Notes: generated from the sequence alone by a model not told the origin. Positions 1 to 9,184 are shown, counted from the stretch's first letter. The stretch is 37,278 bases of DNA from an uncultured Mycoplasmatota bacterium (GCA_900554615.1 USIB01000009.1:1-37278); one strand, 5' to 3'. Made by a program: numbers and translations.

Positions 1-249
1 AACAAGAGCAGGAATATTAAACTTTGATAATCTTTTTATAAACTGTTCAAATGTAAGAAAGAATATATCTATTCTATATATTAATAGTTCATCAATATTA
101 GTTACACCAATATTCCTCATATATTTAATAATTTCCACAGAATCTTTAGGATTACAAGATAAATCAAATATAGCAGTCTCATCATTATTCTTTATCATTT
201 CAACTAAAACATCATTACTTATACCAACATTCTTTAAAAAATCAATCAT
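1..249 (-). CDS. Unrecognised helical-repeat protein, N-terminal 83 residues (runs off the window)
   Basis: The frame is open from an ATG at 247-249 to the window edge, so only the N-terminus is visible. The start overlaps the TGA of the upstream gene (ATGA, 246-249), which indicates translational coupling and membership of the same operon. The peptide begins MIDFLKNVGISNDVLVEM and consists of alternating short helices with a recurring pattern: leucine-rich helix, G-I/V turn, second helix (FLKNVGIS at about 5-12, YMRNIGVT at about 43-50). This resembles the C-terminal part of the neighbouring 603-residue protein and, in outline, mTERF-type helical repeats. The resemblance is by eye only and no function is assigned. 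Confidence 0.75.
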   Translation of the reverse strand, partial: MIDFLKNVGISNDVLVEMIKNNDETAIFDLSCNPKDSVEIIKYMRNIGVTNIDELLIYRIDIFFLTFEQFIKRLSKFNIPALV

Positions 250-2057
250 CCTCTAGCAACCCCTTTCAAATTACCAAAAGTTCTATCTAAACAAGCAGTA
301 ATATTTCTATATTGTTCTTCAGTTAATATACTATTTTTACATATTGCATAAAGAATAGCATTATAAGTACCAGCCATACGATTCTTAATTAATGTTTCAT
401 ATATTCTAAGTACCTTAAACCTAGATATAATAACTCCGTTAAAATCATATCTTAAATCATCAACCTTATATTCTTCTATTGCAGTAATAAAATAATTATT
501 ACTAGCAAGAATTATCGAACCAGCATTTCTATCTCTATTAACCACTTCATCATACATAGGATTAAAACTAGGTATATATTGACTAACAACCTCTTGTTTA
601 TTACTACGATTAATTCCATAACCATTCTTAGAATCATTAGAAATCTTACCTAAAAATTCAATATTTTGTGTTCTTCTTTCACTATATATTGGATCTCCCA
701 ATTGTTTTGCCTTTACAATACGATAAAACATTAGATCATCAGGTCTTCTAATAACATATGAAAAGTTTGATAAAATGTATCTATAACATCCAAGTTCAAT
801 AAATTGATCAATCGCAGATAAAGGATTAGAAGCAATTAATGAATATAATGTTCTATTATATACATTTTTCGGTATACCATAAAATTCAAAGCAATCAAAA
901 TTTCTTTGTAATTTTTCTGGAGTGCTACTAAGTACAGTCTTACATTTAATAACAACTAAATTAATATCAAAGCCATTTTCTAATAATAACTCCCTGTTTT
1001 TCACATACTTATCAAATGCCGGAACAACATAGTCCTTATCAGTTTTACCACCATCAGGACCAGGTCCATTACTACCACCATTTCTTCTTTTATATTTTCT
1101 TTTACCTTTAATAAACATTGACGGAGTATCTAAATATTCAGAAAAGATTCTTTCTACAGATAAATTACCAGAAGAAATTCCAACAAGTTGTTTTCTATTT
1201 TTTTCAACATCATCTTTAATATTTTTAATAATTACAGACAAAATAGTACTATTAGAATTAATAAATATTACTGCTAGTTTACAACTAGTATTATTTATAT
1301 CAATTCTAAGACTATTCTCAGCAAGAACATCAAGCATTCCCCTAATATTATTTATATTACCACAACTAAGTAATTTATCTTTATCATCTTTTTCAAACTT
1401 TTCAAAGTCATAGCCATACTCTTTAAATAGATTAACTAACTCTTCTCTATCAACACCAGCTTCCTCAATAACTAGAATATCCTCTTCCTGTTCTTCCATT
1501 TCATTAGAATTAAGTGTAGTTAAAGATAATAAACTTAATTCTTGAACAATTGTTACTTGTTCTTCAACTGATAAAGTAGAATCCTTTAAAATATTAACAA
1601 TATTCATAATATCATTTGAATTTAAATATCTTTCATTATTATAAAGAGCAGTTACTTTTTCTATAATTTCATCAATTTCTTTTAATTTACCATCTGTATC
1701 CTTTAATATCGCACTAGAATCAACAATATATTTTTTAATTTCATTTATTTCTTTAATTAATTCTTTCATTATATTTGATATATCTAATTTTTGTTCATCA
1801 GTAAGTGGATAAAATGAAAATTTTGATAATTCTTTATACATTTCTAATTTTTCAAGTATTTCAACACTAATATTCTCAAAGTTATTATCTATTTCTTCTA
1901 TAGATAAACCTCTAATTTTTAATGGAGCAACTTCAACAGCAGATAATCTATCAGCAAAGTCATCAAAAGGTTTTACTAATTCTTTTGTTTTAGTTTCTAA
2001 CTCATTAGAAAGATTAGTTCTAACATTATTTAAAACACTAATAATTTTATCTTCCAT
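246..2057 (-). CDS. Unrecognised 603-residue protein: coiled coil plus helical repeats
   Basis: I do not recognise this protein. I place the start at the ATG at 2055-2057 (MEDKIISVLNN) because GGAGG lies five bases upstream of it; the ATG at 2067-2069 is part of that ribosome-binding site. Residues about 1-190 are charged and predicted coiled coil, with no signal peptide or membrane segment, so it is probably cytoplasmic. Residues about 205-290 and 360-460 show repeated helix pairs with turn motifs such as EYGYDF, ENGFDI and FYGIPK, weakly like mTERF-type repeats. Between them lies a basic, Gly/Pro-rich linker (KGKRKYKRRNGG, then GPGPDGG) that could bind nucleic acid; that is inference. It is coupled to the next gene by ATGA and starts two bases after the upstream stop. 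Confidence 0.8.
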   Translation of the reverse strand: MEDKIISVLNNVRTNLSNELETKTKELVKPFDDFADRLSAVEVAPLKIRGLSIEEIDNNFENISVEILEKLEMYKELSKFSFYPLTDEQKLDISNIMKELIKEINEIKKYIVDSSAILKDTDGKLKEIDEIIEKVTALYNNERYLNSNDIMNIVNILKDSTLSVEEQVTIVQELSLLSLTTLNSNEMEEQEEDILVIEEAGVDREELVNLFKEYGYDFEKFEKDDKDKLLSCGNINNIRGMLDVLAENSLRIDINNTSCKLAVIFINSNSTILSVIIKNIKDDVEKNRKQLVGISSGNLSVERIFSEYLDTPSMFIKGKRKYKRRNGGSNGPGPDGGKTDKDYVVPAFDKYVKNRELLLENGFDINLVVIKCKTVLSSTPEKLQRNFDCFEFYGIPKNVYNRTLYSLIASNPLSAIDQFIELGCYRYILSNFSYVIRRPDDLMFYRIVKAKQLGDPIYSERRTQNIEFLGKISNDSKNGYGINRSNKQEVVSQYIPSFNPMYDEVVNRDRNAGSIILASNNYFITAIEEYKVDDLRYDFNGVIISRFKVLRIYETLIKNRMAGTYNAILYAICKNSILTEEQYRNITACLDRTFGNLKGVARG

Positions 2058-2059
2058 AT

Positions 2060-4075
2060 TTACCTCCATAAACTCTCATCATCCAATTTTTTAAATGGAT
2101 CCTTATATAATCTTTCACAATACTTATCAGAATCATCAATAAGTTCAGCAGCAGCTTTAAAACTTGCATCATCAAAATCAGTACTAAATAAATTAAATAC
2201 ATATCTAATGTTTCCTATTTCTTTTACTATTCTCCTATTAACAGCATTATAAGTACCCTTACTTGAATCATTCATTTTAGTAGAACATTCAATAATCAAA
2301 AGAACATCAGCCTTTTCTACACCATAGGCTTCTTTAATTTTTTCTTGATTACTAGCAGATATAGGAATTCTATCATAAGTGATTCTAGCAGTACCATGTT
2401 TATATCGATGAGGATCTATTTCATCTCTATAACCAGGAATATCACGATCAGGCGTAACCTTAACACTCTTTTCTCCTTGACTACCAATATAAAGATCGAA
2501 ACCAGTTACACTAGGAGCATATAATCCTTTTGCTACACTTGGCATTGCTTTCTTAAAAGTCTTAAATATTTCTTGCTGATCATCAACAATACTATAATTA
2601 CCATCACTAAGTGGTAAAAAGACAAATAAAGTTTTTCTATCAGGAGTATAATGACTAATTACACTAGCATCATTTGTTTTATCATTATTATCTTCTTTAC
2701 TATTTAGTAATTCATACTGTTTATTTAATCTTCTTAAAATATCTCTAATCTCTATCATTTGACTAACAAGACAACTATTCATTGCTTCTTCGTCACCAAG
2801 TTCAATAAACTCTCTTTCCATACCACGATATTTTAAATAGTCTTCATATGCACTATTAAACTTATCAATCAAATCAAAATACTTAACATAATTCAAAGAA
2901 AATTTAGGACTAATTTCTATTTTATTTTCACTATCTTCAGCAATGAAAGTTCTTATACTTTCAATCATATCTTTATCTTTTTTATCTAAACTATTATAAT
3001 ATTCAAGTTCTCTATTAGCAATTTCTAAATACTTTTCAATCTCTTTTTTCTCTTCTTCAGAAAAATCCTCAACTTGACTTACAAATTCTACTTCCTCTTG
3101 CTTTTTATATTCTTCATTAAACAAATCAATAATATACTTAAATATACTTATTACATCATCCTTATTATCTTTAAAGTTTGGTATTAAATTAACTTTTAAA
3201 TCTTCAAGTATAAGATTAAATTTATCATCAGTAGAATCATATATTGATTTTCTAGCTTCTAAAGAATAATCATCACTAAGTATATCTACTAAAGCATCAT
3301 GACTTAATTCTATATCATTAGTTAATATATTCATAATTTCTAACATCTTATAATAAATCTCATTTTCTTTTGATGTTAATGCAAACTCAACTTCAGCCAC
3401 TTCTGTCTTAGGTTCTTCTACTTTATTTCTATTTTGTTGTTTTATTTGTTCTTTTACTTTTGCTACATTATCCTTTTTAACTGTCTCTTCTCTAACTATT
3501 TTTAATTTTCTTAAATTTTCAGCATAATCAAGACTATCTTTAGAGAATAGAACAGTTAAATTTAGTATAACATTTTTATCTAGTGATGATTCATTTAAAA
3601 ATTTAAAAAATCTTTTTAATTCATTTTCGTTTAAGTGTCTTACAATTTTTCCATTCTTAATTAAATCAAAATATTCTTCATACTCAGAAATTTTATCATC
3701 AGCTTCAGATTTAATCTTCATAATATTTTCTTTTAATTTTTCAATATTCGTTAACAATAAAGTATTAATCTTATTTAAATATCCTTCTGCCACAGGCTTT
3801 TGTGGCTCTTTAGCAAATCTATCATCACTAACTATAGCTATTGACTGATAAATTCTTTCTATAATTAGATTAACATCTTTACCTTCAAAAATAAAGTCAA
3901 AACAATCCCTTAAGTAATTTTTATCAATATTAGCATAATTACCATTAATTAAAAGACTATATATCTTTTCTAACTTAGCAACTTGTTGTTGTTTTTGTTC
4001 TATAAGTTTATTATTTTCTTCTATACTCTTAATCTTTTCACCAATATACTTTTTTAATACATTCAAATCATCCAT
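2060..4075 (-). CDS. Unrecognised 671-residue coiled-coil protein
   Basis: I cannot assign a family. The ATG at 4073-4075 has a GGGAG Shine-Dalgarno site a few bases upstream. Residues about 1-50 and 100-140 are strong coiled coil, and residues 195-240 are a Lys/Glu/Gln-rich linker. A helical central region (about 245-460) follows. The C-terminal region (about 475-671) looks like a separate globular domain: beta-strand-rich pieces (KTLFVFLPLSDGNYSI, ADVLLIIECSTKMN), several Asp/Arg/His residues (TPDRDIPGYRDEIDPHRYKHG) and an Asn-rich stretch. No signal peptide or TM helix is seen. It sits 2 bp from each neighbour in an apparent operon of structural-looking proteins. Confidence 0.8.
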   Translation of the reverse strand: MDDLNVLKKYIGEKIKSIEENNKLIEQKQQQVAKLEKIYSLLINGNYANIDKNYLRDCFDFIFEGKDVNLIIERIYQSIAIVSDDRFAKEPQKPVAEGYLNKINTLLLTNIEKLKENIMKIKSEADDKISEYEEYFDLIKNGKIVRHLNENELKRFFKFLNESSLDKNVILNLTVLFSKDSLDYAENLRKLKIVREETVKKDNVAKVKEQIKQQNRNKVEEPKTEVAEVEFALTSKENEIYYKMLEIMNILTNDIELSHDALVDILSDDYSLEARKSIYDSTDDKFNLILEDLKVNLIPNFKDNKDDVISIFKYIIDLFNEEYKKQEEVEFVSQVEDFSEEEKKEIEKYLEIANRELEYYNSLDKKDKDMIESIRTFIAEDSENKIEISPKFSLNYVKYFDLIDKFNSAYEDYLKYRGMEREFIELGDEEAMNSCLVSQMIEIRDILRRLNKQYELLNSKEDNNDKTNDASVISHYTPDRKTLFVFLPLSDGNYSIVDDQQEIFKTFKKAMPSVAKGLYAPSVTGFDLYIGSQGEKSVKVTPDRDIPGYRDEIDPHRYKHGTARITYDRIPISASNQEKIKEAYGVEKADVLLIIECSTKMNDSSKGTYNAVNRRIVKEIGNIRYVFNLFSTDFDDASFKAAAELIDDSDKYCERLYKDPFKKLDDESLWR

Positions 4076-4077
4076 AA

Positions 4078-4566
4078 CTATCTCCCATTATAATTATCTC
4101 TATATTTATTCAAGATTAAATTTTTAACATTTTCATATTCATTATCAAAAAGCTCACATGAAGTATTATAAAAATTAATATCTAATTTTAATATAGATTG
4201 AAGTTCACATATACACTTTTTTAAATATGGTATATATCCTTCAAAAACATTATCATCATAATTAATTATTAATTCAATATCATTAAGTATATCATTTACA
4301 TAATCAACTACTTTCTTATCATTACACTTTTTAATTGCAGTCTTTATAGTAATAATTTCTTTTTTAATTTTTTCTTTATCAGATAAACTTCTATTTCCTA
4401 TTGTATATATTTCATTCTCAAAATTTTCTAACTGATTCTGATTAAAATTAGCTAATTTTGAATAATTAGAATATAATCTCAAAAAACTTTTTAACTTAAG
4501 TTCATCCTTTTCTGTCATCAAATATTTTTTAATAATTCTTATGTCAATATCCTTATTGTTTCCCAT
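4078..4566 (-). CDS. Unrecognised 162-residue helical protein, first gene of the operon
   Basis: A small, almost entirely helical, Lys/Asn/Ile-rich protein with no signal peptide or membrane helix and no family I recognise. The ATG at 4564-4566 follows AGAGGTG at good spacing. It is the promoter-proximal gene of the unknown operon; the next gene starts 2 bp after its TAG. Low complexity and short length make homology difficult, but the clean ribosome-binding site, tight spacing and promoter support a real gene. Confidence 0.7.
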   Translation of the reverse strand: MGNNKDIDIRIIKKYLMTEKDELKLKSFLRLYSNYSKLANFNQNQLENFENEIYTIGNRSLSDKEKIKKEIITIKTAIKKCNDKKVVDYVNDILNDIELIINYDDNVFEGYIPYLKKCICELQSILKLDINFYNTSCELFDNEYENVKNLILNKYRDNYNGR

Positions 4567-4593
4567 AATTCACCTCTATTTTCTTTCACAAAG

Positions 4594-4622
4594 ATTATAT
4601 CATAAATATTTAAAATATAAAA
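4594..4622 (-). promoter_or_regulatory. Sigma-A type extended -10 promoter for the unknown operon
   Basis: On the minus strand TATAAT lies at 4594-4599, preceded by TGA (extended -10). The -35 at 4617-4622 is weak (TTTTAT, 17-bp spacer). It leaves a leader of about 25 nt before the 162-residue gene. Confidence 0.6.
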
Positions 4623-4624
4623 GT

Positions 4625-6391
4625 TTATTTCAAATACTTATTTATTTTATTCATTAAATCATCTTTATCAATAGGTTTTATAATATAATCACTAAAACCA
4701 CTATCTTTATAAATATCATCATATATAATATTACTATTCTTAGTAAGAAGGATAACTTTAGTATCAAATCCTTTTACTTTGTTAAGTTTATTCATAACAC
4801 TAATACCATTCATATAAGGCATATCTTCATCTAGTAATATTAAATCATACTTATCCCCTTTTCTAATTCTATCTAGTGCTTCTTTACCTAAATTAGAACT
4901 ATCATATAGTATATTATGTTTATCTAATATCTTGCTAATTAATTTAATACTAGAATTATTATCATCTATAATTAATATTTTTTTATTATTAACATAATTA
5001 TCATAATTATCTTTATTATTATCAGTATATATCTTTTGATCTAATATAATAGTAACAATAGTTCCTTTATTATATTCACTACTTATAAGTAAATTACCAC
5101 CCATTATATTAATAGTCTTTCTTACTCCATATAAACTATTTTGATCTTTAGTATTTTTATTTAAACACTTATCTAAATCTTCAGCTTTTATCCCAATACC
5201 AGAATCTTCTATTTTTATAATTAATCTAACTATATCTTTTTTAAAGATAGTATTAACAGATAACTCTACATAGCCTTTATCAGTATATTTATAAGAATTA
5301 CTTATAAGAGTATTTAATACATTCTTTAAATTAATACTATCTCCATATAAAGTATTAGGTAGATTACTATCTATATTAAATCTAAAACTTATATCTTTAT
5401 CTTCAAATAATTCTTTATTCTTACTTATAACTTCTTTAAGTAATAACTTAATATTATACTTATTTTTAACAGTCTTAACATTAATATCATCAATTACATC
5501 AATATTATATATATTATTAGCCATACTATATAACTTGTTATTAGAAGATATTATCTCTCTAGCAAAGAATCTATTTTCTTCTAGATTATTACTATTTAGT
5601 ATTACTTCAGAAGATTTATTAATATCACTAGCAATACTCTTAACCTCATTCATCATATTATATATAAGCATACTTTTATCTTCATTAGCAGCATCCGCTA
5701 TTTTTTTAGATGTATGTATTTCTTCTAGTAATTTCTTATCTGGATTTTCTATTGTAAAATACATAATTACTGTTATTAAGGCAAATGAACTAGAAATAAT
5801 TTGTATTTCTGGAGCAATATTATTGACTAGTAAAAGTCCTCCTATTAAAAGAAGTAATAAAAGCATTGGAACTTTTTCTCTAAAAGTCATATTTTTAAAA
5901 TATTTTATAAATAGTATAAAATCTAAAATAATTAAAATAAAAGTAATTACTAAAAGAAATACTATACCAATTCCTCCTAAATATGCCGAATCTTTATTTA
6001 ACACAAAATCAATAGGCAAAAACGCTAAAAGTAACTCTGCAATAATAGAAGCAATAATTATACTTTTCCTTATCTTACTCTTTTTATATTCTATTAATTT
6101 ATCACCTTTATATTTAGTAATAGTAAATATATACAAAGTAAAAGTAGTAAGCCATACTAATATAAATATAAGATATAATCTAGATATTATACTAGATACC
6201 AAGTCATTCATTTTGTAAATAGCTGTAACATTACAACCTATTTCTAGTAGTAGGCCAATAGGTGTTATAGATAATAACTTTTCATAAACTGCATTTTCAC
6301 TATTATTAATTCTATTTTTAGAAAAGTATACGATACTAGTAAGCATGATATATATAAAACTTACAATTAAAAGAGTAATTCTAATTTGCAT
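4625..6391 (-). CDS. Membrane hybrid sensor kinase with receiver domain; phospho-acceptor His replaced by Asn
   Basis: The N-terminal 215 residues carry about seven hydrophobic segments. A DHp-like helical hairpin (about 230-300), a HATPase domain (about 310-450; N box around LNTLISNSYKYT, G1 box EDSGIGI, late GTIVTIIL strand) and a C-terminal receiver (about 470-588) follow. The receiver has the expected acidic pair (IIDDN), phospho-acceptor Asp (LLDEDMP), Thr (LLTKN) and Lys (IKPID). The H box, normally SHEIRTPL, reads MNEVKSIA: the His position is Asn, codon AAT at 5648-5650. Start: the ATG at 6389-6391 follows AGAGGTG, whereas an in-frame GTG at 6401-6403 lies inside that Shine-Dalgarno site. 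Without the His the usual autophosphorylation is not expected, so it may be an ATP-binding sensor or phosphatase, or be phosphorylated in trans. This last point is inference. Confidence 0.9.
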   Translation of the reverse strand: MQIRITLLIVSFIYIMLTSIVYFSKNRINNSENAVYEKLLSITPIGLLLEIGCNVTAIYKMNDLVSSIISRLYLIFILVWLTTFTLYIFTITKYKGDKLIEYKKSKIRKSIIIASIIAELLLAFLPIDFVLNKDSAYLGGIGIVFLLVITFILIILDFILFIKYFKNMTFREKVPMLLLLLLIGGLLLVNNIAPEIQIISSSFALITVIMYFTIENPDKKLLEEIHTSKKIADAANEDKSMLIYNMMNEVKSIASDINKSSEVILNSNNLEENRFFAREIISSNNKLYSMANNIYNIDVIDDINVKTVKNKYNIKLLLKEVISKNKELFEDKDISFRFNIDSNLPNTLYGDSINLKNVLNTLISNSYKYTDKGYVELSVNTIFKKDIVRLIIKIEDSGIGIKAEDLDKCLNKNTKDQNSLYGVRKTINIMGGNLLISSEYNKGTIVTIILDQKIYTDNNKDNYDNYVNNKKILIIDDNNSSIKLISKILDKHNILYDSSNLGKEALDRIRKGDKYDLILLDEDMPYMNGISVMNKLNKVKGFDTKVILLTKNSNIIYDDIYKDSGFSDYIIKPIDKDDLMNKINKYLK

Positions 6392-6420
6392 AATATTTTT
6401 CACCTCTTTATTCTATAAAA

Positions 6421-6429
6421 ATTATAACA
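6421..6429 (-). promoter_or_regulatory. Extended -10 promoter for the sensor kinase gene
   Basis: Minus strand TGTTATAAT (TATAAT at 6421-6426) lies about 30 nt upstream of the ATG. No good -35 is seen at 17 bp. It follows the terminator of the acyl-CoA synthetase gene. Confidence 0.5.
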
Positions 6430-6439
6430 TATCCACACT

Positions 6440-6475
6440 AAAAAAGAAAGCAAAAACTATACAATTTTTACTTTC
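6440..6475 (-). terminator. Intrinsic terminator of the acyl-CoA synthetase gene
   Basis: A stem of about 10 bp (AAAGTAAAAA paired with TTTTTGCTTT, one G-U) overlaps the TAA stop on the minus strand and is followed by CTTTTTT. Confidence 0.6.
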
Positions 6476-8291
6476 TAATTAAAGTTTTCTTTAATACTTT
6501 TTTATCCACTTTACCTACTACTGTTTTTGGTAATTCATCTTCAATATAGTATGATGTTGGTATTAAATAATCAGTAATAGTTCTATTTGCATAATCACTA
6601 ACTATTTTCATTGCTTCTTCCTTACTATAACTATCATCAATACTAACAAAAGCAACTGGTACTTCTCCATTATAATGATTAGGATCAGGAATACCTACTA
6701 CTGCTACTGATTTAACAATAGGACACTTTAATAAAATATTTTCTACATTATATGGATATATTTTTTTACCATCATATCTAATAATTATATCTTTTATTCT
6801 ACCAACTACATATAGTAGTCCATCAGGAGTAACATATCCAATATCACCAGTATGAAGCCATTTATTACCATCCTTATGTTCTTTTATTACTTTATTTGTC
6901 TCTTCTATATTACCATAATAACCAAGCATAATATCAGGAGCGCTTACACAAATTTCACCAAGTTCATTATAATGTAAATCTTCTTTTTTATCATTATCAT
7001 ATATAGATATAACAGTTTTAGAAAATGGAACGCCTACACTACCAGGTTTATTAACTTCATTATTAAAGCATACTGTAACAGCAGAACATTTTTCTGTTAA
7101 ACCATAACCTTTTTGTATCTTATATTCACATCCACCTCTATCTAATATTTCATTAACTTTACTTTCAACTTTAGCATTAAGAGTGTCTCCTCCTTCAATA
7201 GGAGCTTTAAAGAAAGATAAATCAACATTAGGTCTATTTATTAAAGGACTTTTAGAAAATATTTCCCAGTGAGCAGGACTACCAGCCATACAATTAGGTT
7301 TATATTTTAATATTACTTCAGGTATCTTTTCTGGTTCATACTTAGCAATCATCATCGTTTTCATACCACAAACTAAAGATGTATGTAATCCTACACTAAG
7401 ACCATATCCAACAAACTCTGGCATTACTCCTACTAATAAGTAATGTCTTATAAATTGTACTGGTGAGTTCTTTATTTGATTAGTAAGTTCATTTAAATTA
7501 TCATTTGATAAAAGAACTCCTTTAGGCACTCCAGTAGTTCCTCCAGTATGGACAATAGCAACTGGTCTATCTTTTTCATATTCTTCTTCTAATACACCAT
7601 TATACATATTTCCATTTTTAATAAAATCTTTATAAAGAATATAATTAGCTGAAGACTCTCTCATAACTTTCTTATGTCTATTATAAAGTTCTCTATCAGA
7701 TATTCTATTCTTAATCTTTAAACCATTCATTATTAATGGTAGAGATTCTACTGGTGAAGTAACAACAATATTCTCTATATTTTTTTTCTTAATTAAGTTA
7801 GTAAACTTATCAAAACACATATCTAACATTATTAAATGTCTAGGATTAGATATATTTAAATATTTTTCTAATCCTTCTTCACTTTCAGTAGGATCTATAT
7901 AATCCGCTATTGCTCCTATCATACTACAAGCATAAAATAAATATGCAGACTCAGGTGTATTAGGTAAACATATTGTAACTACTTCTCCTTTTTTTACACC
8001 TATAGTTTTAAGTGCTTTAGCAACTTTTTCTATTTGTAAAAATAATTCAAAATATTTTATCTTTCTATTTGCAAATATAATAGCGGTATCATTCATATAT
8101 TTTTTATTCTCATCATATAAATAACGATAAACTGTTTTATTAATAGAACCTGCCATTAATTCTTCCTTAGAGTAATATTTAAGCCAAGGCCTATCTATAT
8201 TTGGTATTCCAGTTAATGGTCCTTGTATGTTTCCTAATAATAACTCTCTTAAATATAAATTTTTTTCTATTTCCTCATTATATTTTTCCAT
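6468..8291 (-). CDS. AMP-forming acyl-CoA synthetase / acyl-activating enzyme
   Basis: This is an ANL-superfamily adenylating enzyme, which activates a carboxylic acid as acyl-AMP and usually transfers it to CoA. Motifs in order: the phosphate-binding loop HTGGTTGVPKG (about residues 250-260), the GYGLTEK motif that helps close the ATP site, LHTGDIGY with the ribose-binding Asp, GRIKDIIIRYDGKKIYP at the hinge, and a C-terminal LPKTVVGKVDKK with the catalytic Lys. At about 607 residues it is full length. The substrate cannot be told from sequence; a medium/long-chain acid is likely. The ATG at 8289-8291 is preferred: GGGGTGA lies about 11 bases upstream, and a GTG at 8304-8306 abuts that site too closely. 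Confidence 0.9.
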   Translation of the reverse strand: MEKYNEEIEKNLYLRELLLGNIQGPLTGIPNIDRPWLKYYSKEELMAGSINKTVYRYLYDENKKYMNDTAIIFANRKIKYFELFLQIEKVAKALKTIGVKKGEVVTICLPNTPESAYLFYACSMIGAIADYIDPTESEEGLEKYLNISNPRHLIMLDMCFDKFTNLIKKKNIENIVVTSPVESLPLIMNGLKIKNRISDRELYNRHKKVMRESSANYILYKDFIKNGNMYNGVLEEEYEKDRPVAIVHTGGTTGVPKGVLLSNDNLNELTNQIKNSPVQFIRHYLLVGVMPEFVGYGLSVGLHTSLVCGMKTMMIAKYEPEKIPEVILKYKPNCMAGSPAHWEIFSKSPLINRPNVDLSFFKAPIEGGDTLNAKVESKVNEILDRGGCEYKIQKGYGLTEKCSAVTVCFNNEVNKPGSVGVPFSKTVISIYDNDKKEDLHYNELGEICVSAPDIMLGYYGNIEETNKVIKEHKDGNKWLHTGDIGYVTPDGLLYVVGRIKDIIIRYDGKKIYPYNVENILLKCPIVKSVAVVGIPDPNHYNGEVPVAFVSIDDSYSKEEAMKIVSDYANRTITDYLIPTSYYIEDELPKTVVGKVDKKVLKKTLIRK

Positions 8292-8320
8292 ATTCTTATA
8301 ATTCACCCCTCCAACAAAGT

Positions 8321-8397
8321 ACCTATATAATACTCCATTTTTACAAAATAGTCAAATATTAAAAAAAATTATCACTATATCAATAATTCTTTTTTAT
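8321..8397. repeat. Diverged direct repeat, copy 1 (promoter block)
   Basis: About 77 bp aligns at roughly 80% by eye with 9101-9181. Shared landmarks in order are CTATATAA, ACTCC, a run of T, TAGTCAAATATT, an A-run, AATTATCA and CAATAATTCTTT. Both copies hold a TTGACT promoter on the minus strand. Confidence 0.7.
8327..8355 (-). promoter_or_regulatory. Sigma-A promoter of the acyl-CoA synthetase gene
   Basis: Minus strand TTGACT (8350-8355), 17-bp spacer, TATTAT (8327-8332). It lies within a sequence block that is repeated at 9101-9181. Confidence 0.75.
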
Positions 8398-8515
8398 TTT
8401 GTCCTCTTTATAGGTTACATTTTATAATTTAATTAATTTTTATTTATCTTAAGAAAAGTTTATTTAATATAAATCTCAAGGAGTATATCATATTGTAAAT
8501 TATATTCCAAAGTTA

Positions 8516-8890
8516 CTACTTGTCAATTTGTTTTATTTCATCTATATATTGATAATTTAATGCATTTTCATTTGAAATAGCTGATTTGCTAGTAGCCTTT
8601 TCATAAGAAATTCTTGCATCGTTAGCAACTTGTCCACCTTTGCGAGCAACTTTCATATTTTCTTTAAATCCTTGAGGACTTTCTGATTTTGTAATACATC
8701 TGTGTTATAGTATTTGCCATTGGATGATTTCATTTTCAGTTAGTTAGTATTACTAACCAACTCACTTTCTTCATTACTTAACTTATTTTTAAGCCATTTC
8801 CAATAATTTCTTGATTTTTGATAATCGTTATTAGTTAATGCACCAATAACATCAATTACACTAAAATAATATTCTTCTTTTCCATTACTT
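8516..8890 (-). pseudogene. Remnant of a Bro-N/DinD-type phage antirepressor-like gene
   Basis: Minus-strand translation of about 8890-8740 gives EEYYFSVIDVIGALTNNDY then RNYWKWLKNKLSNEESELV and, after a stop, LKMKSSNGKYYNTDV. This matches the Bro-N domain of DinD/antirepressor-like proteins, where the family has Q at the stop position (TAA here for CAA). In another frame, 8700-8519 gives SPQGFKENMKVARKGGQVAN, the C-terminal family signature around ENxxxAxxGGxxA, ending at TAG 8516-8518. The middle part of the protein is missing and the N-terminus is not recoverable. So there is at least one nonsense change, a frame change and an internal deletion. The match is from memory of the family. Confidence 0.8.
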
Positions 8891-9100
8891 CAAATAATAT
8901 AATTAATTTTGGTTTATTTAATTTTCTTTACTATATATCTAGAATTAAAATAAAGAATCTATCAATACCATTAACATATAATTGTTATTTTATAAATTAT
9001 AAACAACCTTTCTTAATCACTATGCATATCTATGTAGCCAATATTTAATAAATTTCTCATAAATATTTATCTTATTTATTAAACACATCTATCAATAAAT
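8891..9100. other. AT-rich spacer without a recognisable gene
   Basis: I see no open reading frame, RNA gene or clear terminator here. It lies between the Bro-N/DinD remnant and the second promoter-block repeat and is probably decayed insert sequence. Confidence 0.4.
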
Positions 9101-9181
9101 CATCTATATAAACTCCTTTTTTATAAATTAGTCAAATATTTAAAAAAGGAATTATCATATAATTACCAATAATTCTTTATC
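9101..9181. repeat. Diverged direct repeat, copy 2 (promoter block)
   Basis: Partner of 8321-8397, 780 bp away. On the minus strand it contains TTGACT (9130-9135), a 17-bp spacer and TTTATA (9107-9112), but it now points into the remnant region, not at an intact gene. Confidence 0.7.
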
Positions 9182-9184
9182 TTA

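Noticed and set aside
5535..6218. 227-residue plus-strand reading frame opposite the kinase membrane region
   Set aside because: A hydrophobic mirror of TM codons with no promoter or ribosome-binding site; the minus-strand kinase explains it.
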